A stretch of DNA of 14,352 bases from positions 1 through 14,352 of the forward strand of contig SSGY01000226.1 in NCBI GenBank assembly GCA_008017145.1, given 5' to 3'. Below the pieces are notes generated by a model that ran no database searches, was not told the DNA's origin, and saw only the letters and a list, made by a program, of their open reading frames with translations. This document shows positions 1 through 7,710 of the stretch, one piece after another. Position numbers and translations under genes: made by a program. The DNA is from Neisseriales bacterium. Its GTDB lineage: Bacteria > Pseudomonadota > Gammaproteobacteria > Burkholderiales > UBA11063. Every line of letters starts with the position of its first letter. The first letter of the stretch is position 1.

Positions 1-266
1 GGGTTGAGTTGGCGCTATGTAAGGAATTAAATCCTAATCAAGTTGTAATTATGGATAATGCAAGTTTCCATAAGTCAGCTAAAGTTAGAGAGCTAATTGA
101 AAGTGTTGGATGTCGGTTAATTTATCTACCACCATATTCACCTGACCTAAACCCAATTGAACATATATGGGCTAACTTGAAACGTTGCATTAGGGCAAAT
201 GATAATCGACAGAATAATTTAAGTTTAGCTATTAAACAATCTATCGCTCAGCTATTTATAGGATAA
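1..266 (+). CDS. IS630-type transposase, C-terminal part (cut by window edge)
   Basis: The reading frame is open to the left edge (codons in phase with position 3), so only the last ~88 residues are visible. They carry the hallmark end of the IS630/Tc1-like DDE transposase: a strand with MDNASFHKS, where the Asp is the second catalytic acid, and LPPYSPDLNPIEHIWANLK, where the Glu of NPIE is the third. These enzymes cut and paste DNA at TA dinucleotides. The codon usually read as a start here (TTG at 9) is internal to the frame and is not a real start. The frame ends in TAA at 264-266, and only 56 bp separate it from the next gene. I could not recognise the right terminal inverted repeat. Whether the element is intact cannot be judged because its left part lies outside the window. 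Confidence 0.9.
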   Translation, partial: VELALCKELNPNQVVIMDNASFHKSAKVRELIESVGCRLIYLPPYSPDLNPIEHIWANLKRCIRANDNRQNNLSLAIKQSIAQLFIG

Positions 267-282
267 CTATATGATAATTACT

Positions 283-316
283 TCCTGAAGCAATTGTAAT
301 TTTCTTTTATTCAGGA
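283..316 (+). promoter_or_regulatory. Inverted repeat overlapping the Shine-Dalgarno of the lipoprotein gene
   Basis: TCCTGAA (283-289) and TTCAGGA (310-316) are perfect 7-bp complements separated by 20 nt. The right arm contains most of the ribosome-binding AGGAG (313-317) of the gene starting at 323. If transcribed together the arms could hide the ribosome site. The loop is AT-rich and the stem short, so a control function is inference. It could also be a remnant of the IS end. Confidence 0.35.
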
Positions 317-322
317 GACAAC

Positions 323-1384
323 ATGAAAGCTATTAAAACTCTATCCATTTTTATGTCTGTGACAGCCTTATTAAGTGCTTGTAATAGTGGCGGCACAGGT
401 AGTAGTGGGACTACTTCAAGTACTTATTCGGTTAGTAGTAAGTGGTCAACAGTTGGTGTACCAATATCTGCAACTCAATCACTATCTGGATTATTATATG
501 ATAAATCTGTTGATGAGTTTTTTATGACACAATCAGATGACAGTGGTAAGGTTGTGGGTATTTGTCATTTGCCCAGAAATGCAAGCAAGTTGCAAAATTG
601 GAATTGTGATATTATGCTACCGAATGAGTACATTATCTATGCAAATAAATCGTTGATGGGTAATAATAGTGGGCAACTCTATTTATATGCATATAAAAAA
701 GACACTGGAGTAGGTAGTCCAACGATACTTACTTACGACATTAAAAATGGTAATTCTGATTGGAATGCTCAAGCGGTAACACAAGTTAATCCCATTACAC
801 CTCTGGATCATTGGCTGTTTCCATCTTCATCTGCTTATTGGAATGGCTCATTAATAGGAATTTCATCATTGCCAAATGTATTAGATATGATTAATCTTGA
901 CAATGGTGTTCTTGAAGAAATGAGTAATTTCTACGCTCCTATCGCTGATAATCGTCAAACCATAATAGGTGATAATCTTTATTATTCAAATATAAAATAT
1001 AGTAAAGCTGGTGATGCACAAGAATATATTTATACTAAAAATCTTATTTCTCAAGAATCAGCAACTCAGGTTGGTATGCAATTACCTGAGTGGGCTATTA
1101 ATAGTCTTTCAGGTAGTAGCCAACAAGTCTATGTATGTACTGGTGGGAATATTTATGCAAATTCATTACTTGCAAGTACTAATAGTCAGTGGCGTGTATT
1201 ACCACCGACGTCACAACTAAGCGTCAAATATTCTAATGCAGATTCAACTATTCTTGATTCAACAGGATGTTATGTTGTAATTGAAGCTAATAATACTCTT
1301 TATGCTTTGGCTTCAGTTTATGAGTCCGCAACTAGTGGCGCTAATTCTGGAAAAACCAAACGCTTACTCAAACTCAGTCTGTAG
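323..1384 (+). CDS. Predicted lipoprotein, possibly beta-propeller, function unknown
   Basis: 353 residues. The start is ATG at 323 with AGGAG 5 nt upstream. The N-terminus is a lipoprotein signal: Lys-containing start, hydrophobic stretch 7-19, and lipobox LLSAC with the acylated Cys at residue 20, followed by a Gly/Ser/Thr-rich linker (21-38). The mature part is rich in beta-strand-like segments and has spaced Trp motifs (W41, W93, W147, W290), each next to Ser/Asn and followed by a hydrophobic strand. That pattern is reminiscent of kelch-like or other beta-propeller repeats, but I cannot assign a family. Cys81/Cys95 and Cys272/Cys316 could form disulfides, which fits an exported protein. 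No catalytic motif is recognisable. It lies just behind a transposase end and is followed by its own hairpin, so it appears to be a single-gene unit. The lipoprotein call is firm; the fold is a guess. Confidence 0.75.
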   Translation: MKAIKTLSIFMSVTALLSACNSGGTGSSGTTSSTYSVSSKWSTVGVPISATQSLSGLLYDKSVDEFFMTQSDDSGKVVGICHLPRNASKLQNWNCDIMLPNEYIIYANKSLMGNNSGQLYLYAYKKDTGVGSPTILTYDIKNGNSDWNAQAVTQVNPITPLDHWLFPSSSAYWNGSLIGISSLPNVLDMINLDNGVLEEMSNFYAPIADNRQTIIGDNLYYSNIKYSKAGDAQEYIYTKNLISQESATQVGMQLPEWAINSLSGSSQQVYVCTGGNIYANSLLASTNSQWRVLPPTSQLSVKYSNADSTILDSTGCYVVIEANNTLYALASVYESATSGANSGKTKRLLKLSL

Positions 1385-1401
1385 TTAAAATAAAAGCTGA
1401 A

Positions 1402-1427
1402 AAGCTGTATCAGTTTTGGTACAGCTT
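1402..1427 (+). terminator. Hairpin after lipoprotein gene, probable terminator
   Basis: AAGCTGTATC (1402-1411) pairs with GGTACAGCTT (1418-1427), ten pairs with one G-U, around a 6-nt loop. It begins 17 nt after the stop codon. The downstream sequence AATAATATTTT is a poor, interrupted U-tract, so termination may be weak or partly Rho-dependent. Confidence 0.55.
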
Positions 1428-1436
1428 AATAATATT

Positions 1437-1482
1437 TTGAATATGGTTTATATTGTGCTAAAATCAAGAATTACGTTATTCT
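1437..1482 (+). promoter_or_regulatory. Promoter of the LysR gene with near-palindrome at the start site
   Basis: TTGAAT (1437-1442) and an extended -10, TGC TAAAAT (1456-1464), are spaced by 16 bp. The expected transcription start is near 1471. It falls inside a 16-bp near-palindrome, AGAATTACGTTATTCT (1467-1482), where 14 of 16 positions are symmetric. LysR-type regulators commonly bind interrupted T-N11-A palindromes and repress their own promoter, so this is a plausible autoregulatory operator. The box matches are seen; the binding is inferred. Confidence 0.5.
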
Positions 1483-1499
1483 GATGATAGCAGCAAATT

Positions 1500-2405
1500 A
1501 TGAACTATGATGATATTCTCCTCTTTGTTAAACTAGTCAATATTGGTACATTTAGTGGCTTAGCTAAGTCAATTAATGTTACGCAAAGTACAATTTCTAA
1601 AAAAATTCAGAAGCTAGAGCAACAGCTTGATTTGCAATTAATTCACCGTAATTCACGTACTTTAGAATTAACAGCAGATGGTGAGTTACTTTACGAGAAC
1701 TTTCGTTATTATGAGGGTAGTTTAAAAGATTCTTTAAGCACTGTAATAAATAGGCAAAATAAAGTCACAGGTATTTTGAAAGTATCGCTACCAAAAATCA
1801 TCAATGATAAAATATTGCTGCCTCATTTTTATAAGTTTATGCAAAAATATCCCGAAGCTAAAATTATTATTTCATACAATGCCAATAGAGTTGATTTGTT
1901 AAAAGAAGGATTTAATCTTGCAATTAGTATGCAGCAACCAATTTCAGAAAATAATAAAATTAGATTACTAAAAAAATCTAAAATTAAACTATTTACCACT
2001 ACCTCATATCAAGAATTATATGGTCTTCCACAAACGCCTTCAGATTTACCAAAACATAATCTAGTTGCAGCAGCGCTAAATGGAGAACCTCTTAATGATT
2101 TAGTTGTAACTAATATTAATAGTGAATCTGATGAATTAGTACGCCTTAATCCTTCTTTGTATGTAAGTAACGCAATTTATAATGTTGATTTAACTACATC
2201 AGGACATTTTATTGCTTCTTCTGCGGAGATATTAGTATACAACGAACTCTTAGAAGAAAGTTTAATACCTGTTTTACCTGATTATTGCTTTGGAAGTGTA
2301 AATTTTTATTTATTAAGAAGTAATGAAATCCATACCAAGTTGGAACAAGTATTTGTAGATTTTATTGTTGAGTGTTTTGATCAAATTCCTTCCAACTTTA
2401 ATTGA
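1500..2405 (+). CDS. LysR-family transcriptional regulator
   Basis: 301 residues, the normal family length. Residues 1-62 form the winged helix-turn-helix: DDILLFVKLVNIGTFSGLAK, then INVTQSTISKKIQKLEQQLD, then the wing region HRNSRTLELTADGELLYE. This matches the LysR pattern closely, with T29-Q-S-T-I-S in the recognition helix. Residues ~90-295 correspond to the two-lobe effector-binding domain and are more divergent, so the ligand cannot be named. The ATG at 1500 has only a weak ribosome site (AGCAGCAAATT), but no better start fits the domain. The gene converges on the carotenoid oxygenase gene and overlaps its last 8 bp. Unlike most LysR genes it is not divergent from a likely target. Shared promoter sequence with the oxygenase gene makes that gene a candidate target (inference). 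Confidence 0.93.
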   Translation: MNYDDILLFVKLVNIGTFSGLAKSINVTQSTISKKIQKLEQQLDLQLIHRNSRTLELTADGELLYENFRYYEGSLKDSLSTVINRQNKVTGILKVSLPKIINDKILLPHFYKFMQKYPEAKIIISYNANRVDLLKEGFNLAISMQQPISENNKIRLLKKSKIKLFTTTSYQELYGLPQTPSDLPKHNLVAAALNGEPLNDLVVTNINSESDELVRLNPSLYVSNAIYNVDLTTSGHFIASSAEILVYNELLEESLIPVLPDYCFGSVNFYLLRSNEIHTKLEQVFVDFIVECFDQIPSNFN

Positions 2406-3852
2406 TTAAATCCTGATAAGTGTAAAAGTTACCATGCAGTGTAAAAGGAATATGGCACGGTAAATCAATTCTGGCTATTTCGGTAAAATTTTTAGCATCA
2501 AGTAATAACAACAGACTAATCTGGCGCGTGCCATCAAAAACATTGGTCATAAGTATTCCATCATCTTCATTTTCACTTTCTGGATTTTTGACAAAAATAG
2601 GTTCCGATGGATACAAATTAGGCTGATGCCAAGTTAGCTTGTCCTGTGGATTTTGTAAGTCTATTTTTATTAATCCATTTAGAAAGTCATTCGGTCTCGA
2701 TTCATCACGATAAGTAGCAAAAATATAACGGTATTCATGATTTTGAAATTCAGGATTAATAAATGGGAATTCAATTGTATTCTGATTAATTATTTCATAT
2801 TGAACATTATTATTTTGAGTGTTGAGAGTATAGCGTCTTATTTCAGTAGTTAAGTCCAGATGATTATTAGTGATTTCTTTAAAATAAAAATTATTATACG
2901 GGTTTTCTTCTTTATGATAGGCAATCAGGTCAATGATAATTTCCCCAGCTGCTGTTTCATAGCTATTAATTCCATGTAAAAATAACATTGGCTCAACTGG
3001 CAACACTATTAGCTTGCCTGAGTGACGATCTATAACTATAAACTCACATTGATGATTTTTGTTGTATTTTAATGCTTGATTAAACGGCTTGCTAAGTAAG
3101 CTTGTTGCTGTAGTCTGGAGTGGTCCATTATAAACAATAACATAATTGCTAGTAACGAAAAAGCTGTGCATATAAAATAAGTATGTTCTACTAAACTCAG
3201 CAACTAACTCCCGCGTCGCTTGCGGAGTTTGAATATTGGTTTTATATATCTGATATTTGATTTTATTAGGTTTTATATCAATAAGAATATTAAATAACTC
3301 TAGGGTCTTATTATCCAATACTGGGTGTGCAGTGGTCATTTGACCATTCAGATTATCAGTATAGATAATTTGTTTGAGTGTGTCTAGTGTTGATGGGTTA
3401 AACGTGATTTGATTATTAACTTCTGTCATGGCAATAAAAGTATTATTCATTTTGCTAACATTTACATTGCAACTGGGATTTAGGGTAGTTTTCCCTGCCA
3501 TCGTAGCAAATATGTTTTTTAATCTCTCTAGTAACTTGAGTGGTGCCTTAGTGGCAAACTCATCGCATTGCATTTTTCCATTTATATGTGCTTGATATTG
3601 TTCTGATTTAATGAATACATTGGAGAATGTGATATTGCCGTTACTGTAGTCAAATTTATAAAGCATCGCTAGACCATCAAACCAATGATTAACTTTGGTT
3701 TTGCCGATGGTAAATTGTGCTGGTCCAACTTTGATTAATGACCCGTTTAGCCACGTAGGAATATTATTTTCTGAGTTGGATAATTTGATGTGGTTATGTT
3801 CTTGACTTAGGCTATTAAATCCAGCAGCAAAGTTATAACGGGCTTGGCTCAT
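2398..3852 (-). CDS. Carotenoid oxygenase (RPE65/CCD)-family protein
   Basis: 484 residues, typical of the family of non-haem iron enzymes that cleave a double bond of carotenoids, apocarotenoids or stilbenes with O2. The four Fe(II)-binding histidines are identifiable: H176 in TTAHPVLD, H229 in FYMHSFF, H293 in FLHGINSYE and H473 in TLHGNFY. Second-shell glutamates are probably E144, E299 and E417 (in SEPIFV). The N-terminal LNGSLIKVGPAQF...HWFDGLAML block (36-64) and the C-terminal EDDGILMT...LLLDAKNFTEIARIDLP block (429-465) are also characteristic. ATG at 3852 has a strong AGAAGGAA site. There is no signal peptide, so it is cytosolic. No carotenoid biosynthesis genes are in view, so the substrate is open (carotenoid, retinoid or lignostilbene-like). 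Its 3' end overlaps the convergent LysR gene by 8 bp, leaving no room for an intergenic terminator. Confidence 0.92.
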   Translation of the reverse strand: MSQARYNFAAGFNSLSQEHNHIKLSNSENNIPTWLNGSLIKVGPAQFTIGKTKVNHWFDGLAMLYKFDYSNGNITFSNVFIKSEQYQAHINGKMQCDEFATKAPLKLLERLKNIFATMAGKTTLNPSCNVNVSKMNNTFIAMTEVNNQITFNPSTLDTLKQIIYTDNLNGQMTTAHPVLDNKTLELFNILIDIKPNKIKYQIYKTNIQTPQATRELVAEFSRTYLFYMHSFFVTSNYVIVYNGPLQTTATSLLSKPFNQALKYNKNHQCEFIVIDRHSGKLIVLPVEPMLFLHGINSYETAAGEIIIDLIAYHKEENPYNNFYFKEITNNHLDLTTEIRRYTLNTQNNNVQYEIINQNTIEFPFINPEFQNHEYRYIFATYRDESRPNDFLNGLIKIDLQNPQDKLTWHQPNLYPSEPIFVKNPESENEDDGILMTNVFDGTRQISLLLLLDAKNFTEIARIDLPCHIPFTLHGNFYTYQDLIN

Positions 3853-3877
3853 CGCAAATTCCTTCTTTGAGTTTTCA

Positions 3878-3914
3878 TGATTTTAGCACATCAATTGATT
3901 GGCGGTAATTGATT
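3878..3914 (-). promoter_or_regulatory. Promoter/operator region of the carotenoid oxygenase gene
   Basis: On the minus strand, TGTGCTAAAATCA (3890 to 3878) provides an extended -10 (TGC TAAAAT; hexamer 3885-3880). The same 13 bases occur at the LysR promoter (1454-1466). The -35 region is poor but holds a perfect 10-bp palindrome ATCAATTGAT (3890-3899, plus-strand coordinates) and a direct repeat AATTGATT (3893-3900 and 3907-3914, 14-bp period). These could be sites for a regulator; the neighbouring LysR protein is one candidate. Confidence 0.45.
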
Positions 3915-3994
3915 AATATGAATTAGGCTTATTATAATTGGAACAGATGCAAAGATTGAGAGTATCGTAGAGTGATTTTACAGAATTGAAGTAG

Positions 3995-4034
3995 AGTAAT
4001 ACAAAGATAGCAATGCAGCTACCTTTGTATTACT
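3995..4034 (-). terminator. Long hairpin just after ilvD
   Basis: AGTAATACAAAG (3995-4006) and CTTTGTATTACT (4023-4034) are perfect 12-bp complements. Inside them, after one A-C mismatch, TAGC/GCTA adds 4 bp around the loop AATGCA. The structure starts 10 bp beyond the ilvD stop and so probably ends the thrC-ilvD transcript or protects its 3' end. No U-run follows on the minus strand, so it is not a canonical intrinsic terminator. Confidence 0.6.
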
Positions 4035-4043
4035 GAAAGATGA

Positions 4044-5723
4044 TTATTCGTCAGTTACACAACCTAGGCTAGCAGATTGTACATTTTTAATGAATTTGTA
4101 CAAAGTTCCGCGGGTTGAACGGTAAGCTGGCGCTTGCCATACGCTACGGCGACTTGCCCATTCAGTATCGCTAATTTCAGCATCAATTGTATTTTTCTCT
4201 GCATCAATCACGATGATATCACCATCTTTTAGTAGGGCAATATTGCCACCAACTTGTGCTTCAGGCGTGATATGTCCGATAATGAAACCATGCGAGCCAC
4301 CCGAGAAACGTCCATCGGTAATTAAAGCAACATCTTTACCCAAACCAGCACCCATGATTGCTGAAGTTGGTTTTAGCATTTCTGGCATACCAGGACCGCC
4401 TTTAGGACCTTGGAAACGAATTACTAATACATCGCCTTTTTGAATTTGCTTTTGTTCCAAAGCGTGAATCATTTCCTCTTCAGTATCAAAACAACGTGCT
4501 GGACCTTTGAAATAAGTTCCTTCTTTACCCGTGATTTTAGCTACTGAGCCTTCAGTTGCTAAATTACCAAATAAGATCTGAATATGTCCATCAGCTTTGA
4601 TTGGTTTATCAAATGGTTGTACCAAATCTTGACCTGCTGGTAAACTTGGTAAAGTAGCTAGATTTTCAGCCAAAGTTTTACCTGTTACGGTTAGGCAGTC
4701 ACCATGAATCATACCACGTTCTAAAAGTAATTTAAGCACTGCAGGCGTACCACCTAGAGCGTGTAAATCATCCATCACGTATTTACCACTTGGTTTGAAA
4801 TCAGCTAACATTGGAGTCTTATCACTGATTTTTTGGATGTCTGCTAGCGTAAAGTCAACTCCAGCAGTACGCGCCATTGCGATTAGGTGTAATACCGCAT
4901 TAGTTGAGCCACCCAATACTGTTACTAAAGTAAAGGCGTTTTCAAAAGATTTTTTAGTTAGGATATCGCTTGGTTTGATATCTTTTTCTAGTAGGTTTTT
5001 TAGAGCAGTACCTGCATGGTAACATTCTGCTAATTTAGCTGGATGGGTTGCTGCAATTGATGAGCTATACGGTAATGACATTCCCAATGCTTCAATCGCA
5101 CATGCCATTGTGTTAGCCGTGTACATTCCACCACACGCACCAGCACCCGGACAAGCGTGACGGACAATTCCCTGACGCTCTTCTTCGCTGATTTTACCTG
5201 TTAAGTATTCACCATAAGCTTGGAATGCTGACACGATGTCTAAGATTTTGCCATGATATTCACCAGCTTTGATCGTACCACCATAAATCATGATACTTGG
5301 GCGGTTAAGGCGTGACATAGCCATTACGCAGCCAGGCATATTTTTATCACAGCCAGGTAGGGTAATTAAACCGTCATACCATTGCGCGCCCATAATAGTT
5401 TCAATCGAATCAGCGATTACTTCACGCGATTGTAGTGAAAAACGCATACCATTGGTACCCATTGAAATACCATCACTAACTCCTACGGTATTAAAACGCA
5501 TACCAACTAAGCCAGCATCAACTACCCCTTTTTTAACTTCTTCTGCCAGAGTCAGTAAGTGCATATTACATGGGTTACCTTCGTACCATACGCTACCAAT
5601 TCCGACTTGTGCTTTAGCCATATCGGTTTCTTTTAGACCTGTTGCATAAAGCATAGCCTGTGATGCACCTTGCGAAATATCTTGGGTGATTATTCCGCTA
5701 TATTTGTTTAGTTTTTGTGTCAT
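4044..5723 (-). CDS. ilvD: Dihydroxy-acid dehydratase IlvD
   Basis: 559 residues, full length for the short ILVD/EDD type. The enzyme removes water from 2,3-dihydroxy-isovalerate and 2,3-dihydroxy-3-methylvalerate, a shared step of valine/leucine and isoleucine synthesis in the cytosol. Family signatures are present: GCDKNMPGC (124-132; the Asp and Lys bind Mg2+, the Lys usually being carbamylated) and [13 protein letters not shown] (468-480). Cys52, Cys125 and Cys197 (in [11 protein letters not shown]) are placed as the ligands of the iron-sulfur cluster; three such cysteines suggest a [2Fe-2S] enzyme. ATG at 5723 is preceded by AGGA at 7-nt spacing. It follows the threonine synthase fusion gene by 25 bp on the same strand with no terminator between, so the two form an operon. 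Confidence 0.97.
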   Translation of the reverse strand: MTQKLNKYSGIITQDISQGASQAMLYATGLKETDMAKAQVGIGSVWYEGNPCNMHLLTLAEEVKKGVVDAGLVGMRFNTVGVSDGISMGTNGMRFSLQSREVIADSIETIMGAQWYDGLITLPGCDKNMPGCVMAMSRLNRPSIMIYGGTIKAGEYHGKILDIVSAFQAYGEYLTGKISEEERQGIVRHACPGAGACGGMYTANTMACAIEALGMSLPYSSSIAATHPAKLAECYHAGTALKNLLEKDIKPSDILTKKSFENAFTLVTVLGGSTNAVLHLIAMARTAGVDFTLADIQKISDKTPMLADFKPSGKYVMDDLHALGGTPAVLKLLLERGMIHGDCLTVTGKTLAENLATLPSLPAGQDLVQPFDKPIKADGHIQILFGNLATEGSVAKITGKEGTYFKGPARCFDTEEEMIHALEQKQIQKGDVLVIRFQGPKGGPGMPEMLKPTSAIMGAGLGKDVALITDGRFSGGSHGFIIGHITPEAQVGGNIALLKDGDIIVIDAEKNTIDAEISDTEWASRRSVWQAPAYRSTRGTLYKFIKNVQSASLGCVTDE

Positions 5724-5748
5724 AGTGTGTTCCTATACTAATAAATTA

Positions 5749-7542
5749 TTAATTAAAACCGTTATAAGCTTCGGCAAATGCTTCAATTGAGGCTTGGATA
5801 ATATCGGGAGATGTTCCGCTACCAATTGAATTATGGCTATCTTGTTGAAGTTTCATTTCCACATAAACGTTGGCATCGGTTCCTTGTCCACGAATTTCAA
5901 CTTTATAGTCAGTAAGTTTAAACTCTAACGTATCACGACAAGCGTGGGTAAGTGCCTTAATCACAGCATCAACGGGACCTGTACCATTTGCATTGCCAAC
6001 ATATTCTTGTCCTGATATACTCACTCTTACATTAGCATTGGCTTTTTTATCTTTAGCAGTATCAACAAAGAAATCGAGCACCGAGAAGACATCGCTGCGA
6101 GTGTGTTTTGGTGACTCAAGTACGCTTTGAATACTATCTTGGAAATCCGAAATAGTGATCGTTTTACCTTTTTGCACCATTTTTGCCAATGAAATTTGAA
6201 TCTTATCTAGGTAATCGTCACCATAAGTTGCTGAGAATAAATTTTGTAATTCGCGAATAATTTCGGCTTTAGTTGGTTCTTTGGTGAAGAGCACATCGCT
6301 TTTCTCAACGAAAACCATGCTCTTACCCGCAAAGAAGCCATTTTGATATAAGCTAAAAAATTCTTTAGTTTGTGGGTAAATAGTTGGTGGCTTAATCGCC
6401 GCTTTTAGCACTACCTGTGGATCTTTTAGACCATCACCAGTTAAGATACACATTACTTTTTTATGTGCATCAATTTTACCTTGGTCAATTAATTTTTGTA
6501 AACCAGCGATAGTAGCCGCTGCAGAGCTTTCAGCAAAAATACCTTCTTCTTTTGCCATGCGATGTTGTGCTGCTAAAATTTCATTGTCGGTAACCGCTAC
6601 GGCATAACCATTGGTATTATTGATTGCTTCGAGTGCTTTTAAACCATCAATTGGGTTAGCTACTGCGATTGCTGAGGCAAGGGTATTAATGCTTGGTAAA
6701 ATTTCAATAACATCGCTTTTTGCTTCAAAGCTATTAACTACCGCTTGTGCACCAGTTGCCTGTACGCCGATAATACGCGGTAAACGGTCAATTAGACCTA
6801 AACGGTAGTAATCCATGAATCCTTTGTAATAACCACCGATATTAGTTCCACAACCAATTGGTACAACTAAATAATCAGGCACTTGAAATAACATTTGGTC
6901 GATTGCTTCAAAGGCTGCGGTTTTTGCACCTTCTAGACGGAATGCATAATCTCCAGCCAGATAGAAACCCATTTCAACTGCAATTTTATACGCTAAATCA
7001 GCTGCATCATTATAAGTACCTTTGACTTGAACGATATGCCCGCCAAAAGCTAAAACCTGAGATAGTTTACCAGGAGGCACACCCTCCGGAACTAGTATAA
7101 AGCAAGGTAAATCGGCCGCAGCTGCATAGCAAGCACACGAAGCTGCCATGTTTCCGGTTGAAGCCAATATAATCGCTTTAGCACCTTTTTCACGCGCAAC
7201 TGATACTTCTACTGCTGTACCGCGATCTTTAAATGAACCCGTTGGATTTTTACCTTCAACCTTGAGATATAATTCAACGCCCATATTGCGCCCTAAACGA
7301 CGGCTTTTAATTAATGGAGTTGCAGCTTCACGTAGGGTAATAAATTCTGCCTGTTTGGTAATTGGCAGTAAGGGGAGGTACTTTAATAAACTTGGCGGTG
7401 AAGAACGGAAATAATCCAGATTCATTTTGCTTTTGATTGAATCAAGATCCATTACTACTTCCCAAGGAGTGGTTTCACCAGTGAAAACTAGATTATCAGG
7501 ATTAACAATTTTTTTAGTTACAAAGTCGCGTAGATGGTACAT
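5749..7542 (-). CDS. thrC: Threonine synthase fused to a LeuA-type allosteric domain
   Basis: 597 residues in three parts. Residues ~60-385 are a PLP fold-type II enzyme of the archaeal/Bacillus ThrC type, converting O-phosphohomoserine to threonine. NPTGSFKDRG (99-108) holds the PLP lysine K105, and ASTGNMAAS (127-135) and PIGCGTNIGG (228-237) are the phosphate and PLP-ring contacts. Residues ~395-480 form a helical linker resembling the LeuA/CimA subdomain between catalytic and regulatory parts. Residues ~485-597 match the LeuA_dimer regulatory domain of 2-isopropylmalate and citramalate synthases: NANGTGPVDAVIKAL (517-531), LTDYKVEIRGQGTDANVYVE (543-562) and SGTSPDIIQASIEAF (575-589). In LeuA this domain binds leucine, and in CimA isoleucine. 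Here it probably tunes threonine supply for isoleucine synthesis, fitting the ilvD gene 25 bp downstream. ATG at 7542 has only a distant GAG as ribosome site. Threonine dehydratase is less likely from the motifs. Confidence 0.9.
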   Translation of the reverse strand: MYHLRDFVTKKIVNPDNLVFTGETTPWEVVMDLDSIKSKMNLDYFRSSPPSLLKYLPLLPITKQAEFITLREAATPLIKSRRLGRNMGVELYLKVEGKNPTGSFKDRGTAVEVSVAREKGAKAIILASTGNMAASCACYAAAADLPCFILVPEGVPPGKLSQVLAFGGHIVQVKGTYNDAADLAYKIAVEMGFYLAGDYAFRLEGAKTAAFEAIDQMLFQVPDYLVVPIGCGTNIGGYYKGFMDYYRLGLIDRLPRIIGVQATGAQAVVNSFEAKSDVIEILPSINTLASAIAVANPIDGLKALEAINNTNGYAVAVTDNEILAAQHRMAKEEGIFAESSAAATIAGLQKLIDQGKIDAHKKVMCILTGDGLKDPQVVLKAAIKPPTIYPQTKEFFSLYQNGFFAGKSMVFVEKSDVLFTKEPTKAEIIRELQNLFSATYGDDYLDKIQISLAKMVQKGKTITISDFQDSIQSVLESPKHTRSDVFSVLDFFVDTAKDKKANANVRVSISGQEYVGNANGTGPVDAVIKALTHACRDTLEFKLTDYKVEIRGQGTDANVYVEMKLQQDSHNSIGSGTSPDIIQASIEAFAEAYNGFN

Positions 7543-7578
7543 AGTATTGGTATTCTCATAGATAATATACTCTTCGTC

Positions 7579-7608
7579 TTTGAAACTTGGACTTTGTCGG
7601 ATTTCAAA
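7579..7608 (-). promoter_or_regulatory. Second inverted repeat in the thrC leader
   Basis: TTTGAAA (7579-7585) and TTTCAAA (7602-7608) are perfect 7-bp complements, with a GAC/GTC pair nested inside (7590-7592, 7596-7598). It shares bases with the U-tract side of the larger hairpin at 7599-7661, so the two structures exclude each other. That is the arrangement expected of an attenuator switch, but it is seen only by eye. Confidence 0.35.
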
Positions 7609-7661
7609 AAAGACTCCTTATGTAGCTCTAACTACACCACGTCGTCTTTTTTTATCAATCC
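7599..7661 (-). promoter_or_regulatory. Attenuator-like long hairpin in the thrC-ilvD leader
   Basis: In minus-strand RNA the order is GGAUU, AAAAAAGAC, UGUAG, loop UUAGAG, CUACA, GUCUUUUUU, AAUCC. All three arm pairs are complementary with small internal loops. Plus-strand arms are 7599-7603/7657-7661, 7606-7614/7644-7652 and 7621-7625/7632-7636. The GAC/GUC stem is directly followed by six U, as in an intrinsic terminator. It lies between the predicted promoter and the thrC start, about 60-120 nt before the gene, so it most likely controls read-through into thrC-ilvD. No clear leader peptide with a canonical start was found; short frames here contain adjacent Val codons but lack ATG/GTG starts and ribosome sites. 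Confidence 0.55.
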
Positions 7662-7710
7662 TTCGCGCCCAAGATTCAAATACTGTGAGTATAGATTTAA
7701 TTAACCCATG

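Noticed and set aside
4213..5649. Open frames on the plus strand opposite ilvD
   Set aside because: They are shadows of a highly conserved full-length gene, with no ribosome sites and no recognisable protein features.
5749..7542. Threonine dehydratase (IlvA) instead of threonine synthase
   Set aside because: The order SFKDRG, ASTGN, PEGVPPGKLSQ and the N-terminal placement fit ThrC. The C-terminal domain is LeuA-type rather than the ACT-like domain of IlvA.
7636..7684. Leader peptide candidates before thrC, e.g. a TTG-initiated 15-codon frame ending Val-Val-stop
   Set aside because: There is no Shine-Dalgarno and no ATG or GTG start. The neighbouring frame with GVVRAT also lacks a start. 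Kept only as a remark under the attenuator.
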